A stretch of 16,092 bases of DNA from JAGVVZ01 sp964372465 (GTDB lineage Archaea > Aenigmatarchaeota > Aenigmatarchaeia > CG10238-14). Positions 1-5,613 of the stretch are shown here, piece after piece (position 1 is the first letter of the stretch; every line of letters starts with the position of its first letter). The stretch is from contig CAYJRA010000018.1 of the NCBI GenBank assembly GCA_964372465.1, positions 1 through 16,092 of the forward strand, written 5' to 3'. Under the pieces are notes generated by a model. The model was not told the DNA's origin. It ran no database searches and was given only the letters and a program-made list of their open reading frames with translations. The position numbers and the translations under genes are program-made.

Positions 1-1
1 A

Positions 2-26
2 TGTATTATCTCATGACATATGTCAC
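2..26 (+). repeat. left terminal inverted repeat of the IS481-like element
   Basis: Pairs with 897-921 in inverted orientation. The mismatched positions are 6, 14, 15 and 20; all others agree. The outermost bases are TGTA. Confidence 0.85.
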
Positions 27-56
27 CCCTATACGAATAATTAAAAGGGTGATAAT

Positions 57-917
57 ATGGAAAGAGAATTAAGAAGGAGAAGATGGATAGTAAAAAGAAA
101 AATAGACGGATGGACTAATTCTGCAATAGCTAATCATCTTGGAATAAGTGAAAGAACTGTTATCAGATGGCATAACACATACAAGCAATATGGCTTGAAT
201 GGATTAGAGATCAAATCAAGAAAACCTAACACCATCCATAGGACATTGCCAGAAGTAGTAGATAAAGTGTTGCAGATAAGAAAAGAAACGAATTACGGAC
301 CACATAAAATAAGAGAGGTTCTGAAAAGAAGCAATGTCAGCATAAGCCATGATACCGTATATAGGATACTAGTTAAACACGGATTAAACAATCCATTGAA
401 CCAGCCAAGAAAGACATGGGGTAGAGGCAGATTCCAGAGAGAACACAGTAACAGTCTGTGGCAGACAGACTTTAAGATGACTGATGACGACAGATGGATG
501 GTTACTTTTTTGGATGATCATAGCAGATTCGTTATCGGATGTAAAATCAATGAAGATGCTACATCAGACAATGTCATTGGACTGCTTGGTAGGACAATAA
601 CAGCATTTGGCGCACCAAAGCAGATATTGAGTGATAGAGGAACTCAATTTTATTCTGATGATGAAGGCAGTATAAGCAGATTTACTGGATACTGTTCTAG
701 TAAAGGCATAGAGCATATAGTAGCTAGCAAGAGAAGACCAACTACTATTGGCAAAGTGGAGAGGTGGCACAGAACGTATGATGATGAACATAGCAGGTTC
801 AAAACATTAAATGATTTTGTGAGATACTACAATTACAAGAGATTGCATCAATCATTAGGATATTTAACTCCAAGTGAAGTATACTTTAGAGATATAGTGA
901 CAGATGTGGTGAGATAG
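57..917 (+). CDS. IS481-like DDE transposase
   Basis: This 286-residue protein should catalyse cut-and-paste or copy movement of the surrounding element. An N-terminal helix-turn-helix (about residues 10-45, with NHLGISERTVIRW) would bind the terminal repeats. The RNase H-fold catalytic core follows from about residue 130. Candidate catalytic residues are D138 in WQTDF, D193 in LSDRGTQF and E235 in GKVERWHRT, giving a complete DDE triad. The C-terminal YYNYKRLHQSLGYLTP segment is typical of IS481, IS3 and retroviral-like integrases. The frame is open with no internal stop, so the copy may be active. The ATG at 57 is preceded by a good Shine-Dalgarno motif, AAGGGTGA at 45-52. The stop at 915-917 lies within the right terminal repeat. 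IS481 rather than IS3 is chosen because one ORF carries both HTH and catalytic domain without a programmed frameshift. Confidence 0.93.
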   Translation: MERELRRRRWIVKRKIDGWTNSAIANHLGISERTVIRWHNTYKQYGLNGLEIKSRKPNTIHRTLPEVVDKVLQIRKETNYGPHKIREVLKRSNVSISHDTVYRILVKHGLNNPLNQPRKTWGRGRFQREHSNSLWQTDFKMTDDDRWMVTFLDDHSRFVIGCKINEDATSDNVIGLLGRTITAFGAPKQILSDRGTQFYSDDEGSISRFTGYCSSKGIEHIVASKRRPTTIGKVERWHRTYDDEHSRFKTLNDFVRYYNYKRLHQSLGYLTPSEVYFRDIVTDVVR

Positions 918-921
918 TACA
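897..921 (-). repeat. right terminal inverted repeat of the IS481-like element
   Basis: Inverted partner of 2-26, matching at 21 of 25 positions. It encodes the last seven residues and stop of the transposase. It also carries a GGTGA motif (908-912) 11 bases upstream of the MOSC start, which could act as a weak ribosome binding site for that gene. Confidence 0.85.
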
Positions 922-923
922 AA

Positions 924-1445
924 ATGCAAGGCTCTATATATCAAATTAATATAAAACCAGAAACTCCTGGACAAAGAGGTCTACCAAAATGTCCTGTCAA
1001 TAGCATAGCAAGAGTGGCTTATAGTGGCATCACATGGGATTTCAACAGATATAGACATGAAGAAAAACATGATGATCCTGATATGGCTATACTTTTACTG
1101 CCTTTTGAAACCATACAAAGATTAAATGAAGAAGGATGGCCAATTAGTCCCGGTGATATGGGAGAAAACTTTACAACATTGGGAATTCCTTATGATAGAT
1201 TTGCTCCAGGAAAAATATATTCAGTTAGATCAGTTATAATTCAAATTTCAAGACCTTGTACAGCTTGTAGAAATTTATATCTTCTACCATATATTGGTGA
1301 TCAAAGAGGGCCAGAATTTCTAAAAACGTTAACATGGAAAGAAGAGGAAAGGATAATAAACAGAAGAGGATGGTATGCAAGAGTTTTGAAAGAAGGTTTT
1401 GTTAGTAAAAAAGATGTTATGCAAGAATTAGAAAAATATGAATAA
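924..1445 (+). CDS. MOSC-domain protein (YiiM-like)
   Basis: A 173-residue single-domain protein of the MOSC (molybdenum cofactor sulfurase C-terminal) family. Members bind sulfur on a conserved cysteine and some reduce N-hydroxylated compounds with a molybdenum cofactor; this one's substrate cannot be told from sequence. Visible family features are the N-terminal strand GSIYQINIKP, the block GDMGENFTTLGI (about residues 78-89), a cysteine pair in SRPCTAC (about residues 109-115), and RRGWYARVLKEGFV (about residues 148-161). The N-terminus looks complete although the IS element ends two bases before the ATG. The insertion has therefore probably replaced the native promoter and ribosome binding site rather than cut the protein. 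Any expression may depend on sequences in the IS. The gene converges on the DsbA-like gene with six bases between. Confidence 0.85.
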   Translation: MQGSIYQINIKPETPGQRGLPKCPVNSIARVAYSGITWDFNRYRHEEKHDDPDMAILLLPFETIQRLNEEGWPISPGDMGENFTTLGIPYDRFAPGKIYSVRSVIIQISRPCTACRNLYLLPYIGDQRGPEFLKTLTWKEEERIINRRGWYARVLKEGFVSKKDVMQELEKYE

Positions 1446-1451
1446 TAAAAC

Positions 1452-2141
1452 TCATGAAACACCTTTCAATTCTTCTTCAATGACTTTTTCAAAAATATAA
1501 AATGGCTGTGCACCTGCTATAGGTTTACCATTAACAAAAAATGTTGGCGTCGCATCCACAGCATAACTCAATGCATCTTCTATGTCTTTCTGTATCTCTT
1601 GATCGTTTCTTTCGGAATCCATGCAATTATTAAATTCTGTGATGTTTAGTCCAACTTTTCTTGCTATTTCATCAAACCTCTGAGAACTTATGTTGGTTAC
1701 ATTCTCCAGAAGCAAGTCATGATACTCCCAGAATTTGCCTTGATCATCAGCACATTCACCAGCTTCAGAAGCATTAAATGAAAGCTTGAATTTCAATGAT
1801 GGGAAATCCCTATAAACAAACCTCACTTTTCCTGTTTTGATATATTTTTCCTCTATTTTAGGCAATATTTCATTATTAAATTTGGTGCAAAACACGCACT
1901 GGTAGTTACCAAACTCTACTATCGTAACAGTAGCGTTTGTCTCACCCTTGAAAGGATCATCATCTGCACTCACAAGGTTTTTAGCACCTTCATTACCTAT
2001 TATCGGCCTGTCTGTTCTCTCCCTTTCCAGTATCGAGCTAGTTTCTTTATCGGAGATTACTTTCCAGACTATTACAATGCCTAAAACTAACAAAACAAAC
2101 ATACCTACAACTAATGGCTTTGAAAGCTGCTTTTTTGTCAT
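1452..2141 (-). CDS. membrane-anchored DsbA-like thiol:disulfide oxidoreductase (thioredoxin fold)
   Basis: A DsbA/thioredoxin_4-type protein likely to form or isomerise disulfide bonds outside the cytoplasm. Numbering from the upstream TTG (233 residues), a single hydrophobic segment at about 13-32 acts as a membrane anchor. The thioredoxin-like domain has the active-site CVFC (C86, C89) and the cis-proline loop ATPTFF (P203). The insertion block AGECADDQGKFWEYHDLLL (about 131-149) and two further cysteines, C134 and C177, are usual in this family. The ATG at 2141 is preferred over the TTG at 2153, because it follows a TTGGTGG motif that could be the ribosome binding site and a TATA-like TTTATAAG about 32 bases upstream. 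With that start the protein has 229 residues. No DsbB or VKOR partner is visible in the window. Confidence 0.9.
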   Translation of the reverse strand: MTKKQLSKPLVVGMFVLLVLGIVIVWKVISDKETSSILERERTDRPIIGNEGAKNLVSADDDPFKGETNATVTIVEFGNYQCVFCTKFNNEILPKIEEKYIKTGKVRFVYRDFPSLKFKLSFNASEAGECADDQGKFWEYHDLLLENVTNISSQRFDEIARKVGLNITEFNNCMDSERNDQEIQKDIEDALSYAVDATPTFFVNGKPIAGAQPFYIFEKVIEEELKGVS

Positions 2142-2208
2142 TAAAACCACCAACTTACTTTAAATTGATGCTTATAAACTTTGCTATGACAAAATAGAAT
2201 AAAATAAA

Positions 2209-2217
2209 CTTTTAAAA
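2209..2217 (+). promoter_or_regulatory. TATA-like box for the gene at 2253
   Basis: CTTTTAAAA lies about 26 bases upstream of the expected transcript start near 2238, leaving a short leader that carries the GAGGT motif at 2241-2245. Confidence 0.5.
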
Positions 2218-2252
2218 CCTTTACATTATATATGGTTAGAGAGGTAAGACCT

Positions 2253-2483
2253 ATGGTAGAATACAAAACAATAAAATCAGAAGAAATAACTTTTGGAAAT
2301 AACAACTTCATGGAAATTGCTAGAAAAAAAGCCGTAAGTGACGATGGAGAAAGGGAATTTTTATCCATTGCAAAAGGCTTTACAGATGCAAATGGCCAAA
2401 AGAGGTATAAACAATCTCTTACAGTGCCAGATTCGAAAGAGGTTGTAGAATTTGTTGTACAGAAATTGAAAGAAATGGTTTAA
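2253..2483 (+). CDS. small conserved-looking protein, function unknown
   Basis: I do not recognise a named family. The 76-residue product is soluble, with a likely all-beta first part and a C-terminal helix. Its visible core is the segment FGNNNFMEIARKKA followed by REFLSIAKGFTDANGQKRY and SLTVPDSKEVVEFVVQKLK. The beta-beta-beta-beta-alpha look and basic strands resemble small single-stranded nucleic-acid binding proteins such as PC4, but that is only a fold-level guess. An upstream ATG at 2232 would add seven residues. The ATG at 2253 is preferred because GAGGT (2241-2245) sits seven bases before it and the TATA-like box at 2209-2217 fits. Its stop codon overlaps that of the convergent gene: the bases TTAA at 2480-2483 serve both. 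Confidence 0.65.
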   Translation: MVEYKTIKSEEITFGNNNFMEIARKKAVSDDGEREFLSIAKGFTDANGQKRYKQSLTVPDSKEVVEFVVQKLKEMV

Positions 2484-2929
2484 ATATCGCCCCAATTTTC
2501 AATTTCTTGTTCACTTTCTTCTTTAATATTATTTTCTTTGTCGTTCATTCCCTCTAAAGCGCGTTCCATAATTTTTTCTTTCACATCAAACTTTAATTTT
2601 TTCTTTTTAATGGATTTTTCTTCAGATTCTTCTTTAACTCCTTCATCTTCTTTCGGTTGTTTAACTGGCTCTAATCTTATCTGATTGATCTCTTTTGCCA
2701 AACTATTAACAGTATCTTCAAGGAACCCTAATCTTTGAACAAGAGAGTATTTCTCTGCCTCCTCTTCGGGTTGAAGAATGCCCATCTGTAAAAATATGCC
2801 CAAAACACCGATGTTGGTCTTCTCGCCAGTTTCAAGGTTTTCAGCCACATGCGTCTTTTTTTCATTATCAAAAAACACTTTGAAATCATCTGTATTCAAT
2901 CTGAATTTAGTTACTATATTTGTTCCCAT
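2480..2929 (-). CDS. hypothetical acidic coiled-coil protein
   Basis: A 149-residue protein of unknown function. An N-terminal part of about 60 residues (KFRLNTDDFKVFFDNEKKTH and following) may be a small folded domain. A predicted helical or coiled-coil stretch follows at about residues 62-88 (RLGFLEDTVNSLAKEINQIR). From about residue 90 to the end the chain is very rich in K and E and is probably disordered. No signal peptide, membrane segment or catalytic motif is visible. The ATG at 2929 lies about 24 bases downstream of a TATA-like AT-rich box (minus strand, 2949-2958), fitting a leaderless transcript. The gene is tail-to-tail with the 2253-2483 gene. The composition could suggest a chromatin or complex-scaffolding role, but nothing proves it. 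Confidence 0.6.
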   Translation of the reverse strand: MGTNIVTKFRLNTDDFKVFFDNEKKTHVAENLETGEKTNIGVLGIFLQMGILQPEEEAEKYSLVQRLGFLEDTVNSLAKEINQIRLEPVKQPKEDEGVKEESEEKSIKKKKLKFDVKEKIMERALEGMNDKENNIKEESEQEIENWGDI

Positions 2930-2948
2930 AATAATTACTTATCACATT

Positions 2949-2958
2949 AAAAATTTAT
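2949..2958 (-). promoter_or_regulatory. TATA-like box for the gene starting at 2929
   Basis: The minus strand reads ATAAATTTTT, centred about 24 bases before the ATG, as in leaderless archaeal promoters. Confidence 0.4.
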
Positions 2959-2998
2959 CTCTAATATATGAGAATATGCCTATAAATCATTTTTAAAG

Positions 2999-4060
2999 GT
3001 GTTGGAAATCGAGATAATAAAATCCACGGAAAAAATCATCAAAAAAACATTAGATGTTCTAAATAAGGGTGGTTTAGTGATTTATCCGACAGAAACGTGC
3101 TATGGTATAGGAGCTGATGCCACAAATAAAGAAGCGGTTCAAAAACTATTAAATTATAAGACAAAGAGGGAGGGAAAGGCCATATCTATCGCTGTTGCTG
3201 ATAAGAAAATGGCGAAAAAATATGTTGTTTTGAATGAAATAGCTGAAAATCTTTATGATCATTATTTGCCAGGACCGCTGACTATTGTTTCTAAAAGCAA
3301 AGGAAATGTAGCAAATGGGATCGAAGCAGGCGATAAAACTATTGGCGTGCGTATTCCCAAATATTCTCTAGTTTTAAAACTAATCAAAAAATTTGGAAAG
3401 CCTATTACGGCAACATCTGCAAATGCATCCTACAAAAAAACACCTTACTCGATCAAGGACATTCTGGACAACACTTCCAAAAAACAGCAGTCACTCATAG
3501 ATTTGATAATAGATGCTGGAGAGCTGCCAAAAAACAAGCCTTCGACTATCTTAAATACCATTCTGAATGAGGTTAAGATCTTAAGAGAGGGGGGTGTTGT
3601 TTTCAAAAAATCAAAAATAAAAATAACGAAATCCGAGGAAGAAACCAAGGAATTAGCCAAGAAAATATTGGAAGAGAACATTGGAAGCGGACCAATTGTA
3701 TTTGCGCTCCAGGGTGAGTTGGGAACGGGCAAAACACAATTCACAAAGGGTCTGGCGGAATATGTGAAAATAACAAAAAATGTTTCGTCACCAACGTTTA
3801 TCCTGCTGAGAGAATACGACATTGACAAAGAGTCCAAGCTGTATCATATAGACGCTTACAGAATGTTTGATGAAAAGGAACTGGATGATCTGAAGTTCGG
3901 GAATATGCTGAATGCCAGAAACATTGTCTCCATAGAATGGGCTGACAAAATAAGCAAAATAATAAAAAAGGCAAGAAATAAAGCAAAAGTGGTTTGGATC
4001 AAATTTCAATATGTCGATGAGAATAGAAGAAAAATAGAATATAGCAGCGAGTTTATATGA
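2999..4060 (+). CDS. tsaC-tsaE: TsaC(YrdC/Sua5)-TsaE fusion, t6A37 tRNA modification
   Basis: Two enzymes of N6-threonylcarbamoyl-adenosine synthesis are joined in one 353-residue protein. Residues 1-200 are a YrdC/TsaC domain that makes threonylcarbamoyl-AMP from threonine, bicarbonate and ATP: YPTETCYGIGADA (29-41), the KxR motif in NYKTKREGKAISI (52-64), LPGPLTIV (90-97), GVRIP (116-120) and ITATSAN (136-142). Residues 205-353 are TsaE, the bacterial ATPase that works with TsaB-TsaD: Walker A GELGTGKT (239-246), SSPTF (263-267), YHIDAYR (282-288) and IEWADK (312-317). The order and motifs of both halves look intact. TsaE is normally bacterial, so finding it beside archaeal genes is unusual. 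The start is unclear: GTG at 2999 and TTG at 3002 overlap the AAAGGTG ribosome-binding-like motif (2995-3001). No ATG is available in frame. Confidence 0.94.
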   Translation: MLEIEIIKSTEKIIKKTLDVLNKGGLVIYPTETCYGIGADATNKEAVQKLLNYKTKREGKAISIAVADKKMAKKYVVLNEIAENLYDHYLPGPLTIVSKSKGNVANGIEAGDKTIGVRIPKYSLVLKLIKKFGKPITATSANASYKKTPYSIKDILDNTSKKQQSLIDLIIDAGELPKNKPSTILNTILNEVKILREGGVVFKKSKIKITKSEEETKELAKKILEENIGSGPIVFALQGELGTGKTQFTKGLAEYVKITKNVSSPTFILLREYDIDKESKLYHIDAYRMFDEKELDDLKFGNMLNARNIVSIEWADKISKIIKKARNKAKVVWIKFQYVDENRRKIEYSSEFI

Positions 4061-4076
4061 ATCAGCTAATGCGTAT

Positions 4077-4086
4077 CTTTTTAAAG
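4077..4086 (+). promoter_or_regulatory. TATA-like box for the gene at 4110
   Basis: CTTTTTAAAG is centred about 28 bases before the ATG and no Shine-Dalgarno motif intervenes, so a leaderless transcript is likely. Confidence 0.55.
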
Positions 4087-4109
4087 TTTTTTATTCGTCT
4101 TTTTATTTA

Positions 4110-4511
4110 ATGGCATTTCGAGTAATTATTACCGAAGAAGCCGCTGGTTATTTATTCTCCACGTATGGAGTAAGGATACCGGTAGGTGGAGATACCTCTG
4201 ATTATGGATTGGGTGGTGTGATAGCTCGATATGCAAAAAGCCAAAGAATTCGTATTCCAGATATCGAAGAAGCCATAAGACAAGCAATGTACCGTGGCTC
4301 TTATCACGAAAAATTAGTTGATGAAATTGAACCTATTGGTTATGTTACAAATGCAGGTGGTTTGCCCATTATGGCAGATAAACCTAATGGTGAAGCGAGA
4401 CAACTGGTTTTTCCATTTTCTGTTGGAACGTCACCAATACTGGTTAGTCCTGATGATCTATCTATATTTTTAAATCCAGACGGTACACGAAAAAGAAGAA
4501 AGAGAAAATAG
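4110..4511 (+). CDS. hypothetical protein between the t6A genes
   Basis: Not recognised. The 133-residue product begins MAFRVIITEEAAGYLFS and has a glycine-rich segment (VGGDTSDYGLGGVIARYAK, about residues 25-43). A helical middle (IPDIEEAIRQAMYRGSYHEKL) and a probable beta-rich second half with PNGEARQLVFPFSVG follow. It ends in a strongly basic tail (TRKRRKRK) that could contact nucleic acid. It is too short and lacks the actin-like motifs to be TsaB, the missing partner of TsaD and TsaE. It has its own TATA-like box at 4077-4086 and sits 49 bases after tsaC-tsaE and 40 bases before tsaD. Co-location with t6A genes is the only functional hint and is weak, since it appears to be transcribed from its own promoter. 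Confidence 0.7.
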   Translation: MAFRVIITEEAAGYLFSTYGVRIPVGGDTSDYGLGGVIARYAKSQRIRIPDIEEAIRQAMYRGSYHEKLVDEIEPIGYVTNAGGLPIMADKPNGEARQLVFPFSVGTSPILVSPDDLSIFLNPDGTRKRRKRK

Positions 4512-4522
4512 ATTATATAATT
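4511..4522 (+). promoter_or_regulatory. TATA-like box for tsaD
   Basis: GATTATATAATT would place the transcript start near 4542, directly ahead of a GTGAT ribosome-binding motif (4543-4547) and the ATG at 4552. Confidence 0.5.
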
Positions 4523-4551
4523 ACCTAATTTCTTAATAAAAAGTGATATAA

Positions 4552-5610
4552 ATGAAAATTTTAGCTGTTGACACATCTTGCGATGAAACAAGCGCTAGCG
4601 TATCTAGAAATGATAGAATATTATCTAATATAGTATCATCTCAAATTGATTTATACAATGAATGGGGTGGTGTAGTACCATCAATTGCAAAAAGAGCGCA
4701 TCAAGAAAGAATTGATCCTGTTATCAATCTTGCATTAAAACGCGCTAGATTAAAAATTCATGATATCGATGTTTTTGCAATTACAATAGGACCTGGCTTA
4801 GCTATAGCATTGGAAGTCGGTATAAAAAAAATAAAGGAATTATCTGAAACATATAATAAACCTATAATAGCAGTTAATCACATGGAAGGTCACATATACA
4901 GTAATTTTGCTAAAAACGATAAAGGAAATTATTATAACAAATTCAAAAAACATGTTTTTCCTGCACTTTGTTTATTGATATCAGGTGGGCATACAGAACT
5001 TGTTTTGATGAGCAACCATGGAAAATATAAATTATTGGGAGAAACGTTGGATGATGCAGCTGGAGAAGCTTTTGACAAAATAGCAAGACCGTTAATGTTT
5101 GGTTATCCTGGTGGTCCAATAGTAGAAAGATTTGCTGAAGATGGAAATCCTAAATCTTATGATTTACCAAGACCTATGATACACTCAAAGGATTATAACT
5201 TCAGTTTTTCTGGATTAAAAACAGCTTCTGTATTACTGATAGAAAAATTAAAACAGAAACACAAAAGGGATTTTAATAAGATTGTTCCCGATTTCTGTGC
5301 TTCATTCCAACAAGCTATTATAGATGTTCTGCTAGCTAAAGCGTCTAAAGCCGTTAAAGAATACAAAATAAAACAGTTACTGATTGGAGGAGGTGTTATA
5401 TCCAACAATCAAATCAGAATATCATTCAGAAAAGAAATGAAAAAACTATCAGTAAATATTTTCATATCTGATAAAAAGTTCTGCACTGATAATGCGGCAA
5501 TGATAGGAATTTGTGCCTTTTACAAATCAAAAAGAAACGAATATGTGAAAAATATTAAGAAGGTAGATAGAATACCTAATCTAAGAATAGATGAAAATAT
5601 TACATTCTAA
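4552..5610 (+). CDS. tsaD: TsaD, tRNA N6-threonylcarbamoyltransferase subunit, bacterial type
   Basis: This enzyme transfers the threonylcarbamoyl group from threonylcarbamoyl-AMP to A37 of ANN-decoding tRNAs. The 352-residue length is normal. The ASKHA-fold motifs are DTSCDETSASV (7-17), WGGVVPSIAKRAHQER (38-53), VNHMEGHIYS (108-117), SGGHTEL (144-150), TLDDAAGEAFDK (165-176), FSFSGLKTA (217-225), GGGV (279-282) and TDNAAMIG (312-319). Metal ligands are expected at H110, H114 and D313. The wording of these motifs follows bacterial TsaD or mitochondrial Qri7/OSGEPL1, not archaeal Kae1. Bacterial TsaD needs TsaB and TsaE, while Qri7 works as a homodimer. TsaE is encoded upstream as a fusion, and TsaB is not in this window. 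The gene ends three bases before the convergent lhr gene. The likely explanation is lateral acquisition of a bacterial t6A system. Confidence 0.95.
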   Translation: MKILAVDTSCDETSASVSRNDRILSNIVSSQIDLYNEWGGVVPSIAKRAHQERIDPVINLALKRARLKIHDIDVFAITIGPGLAIALEVGIKKIKELSETYNKPIIAVNHMEGHIYSNFAKNDKGNYYNKFKKHVFPALCLLISGGHTELVLMSNHGKYKLLGETLDDAAGEAFDKIARPLMFGYPGGPIVERFAEDGNPKSYDLPRPMIHSKDYNFSFSGLKTASVLLIEKLKQKHKRDFNKIVPDFCASFQQAIIDVLLAKASKAVKEYKIKQLLIGGGVISNNQIRISFRKEMKKLSVNIFISDKKFCTDNAAMIGICAFYKSKRNEYVKNIKKVDRIPNLRIDENITF

Positions 5611-5613
5611 GAG

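Larger units (their letters stand above)
2..921 (+). mobile_element. IS481-like insertion sequence, apparently complete
   Basis: The element is bounded by imperfect terminal inverted repeats, 2-26 and 897-921, that match at 21 of 25 positions when one is reverse-complemented. Both ends read inward from 5'-TGTA, as is usual for IS481-family elements. One intact DDE transposase fills the interior, and its last codons lie inside the right repeat. Only one base of left flank is present in the window, so a target-site duplication cannot be tested. The right end stops two bases before the ATG of the MOSC gene. An IS at the very edge of the sequence also suggests that the contig broke at a repeat, which would fit several copies in the genome; that is inference. 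Confidence 0.85.

Noticed and set aside
3445..3837. Minus-strand open frame of 130 codons inside tsaC-tsaE
   Set aside because: It lies wholly opposite a protein with two well-conserved domains, and its translation is serine/phenylalanine-rich and lacks any motif, as expected of an antisense shadow.
4110..4511. The 133-residue protein considered as TsaB
   Set aside because: It is too short, and the actin-like phosphate-binding and SxGxGxFTGLR-type motifs of TsaB are absent.
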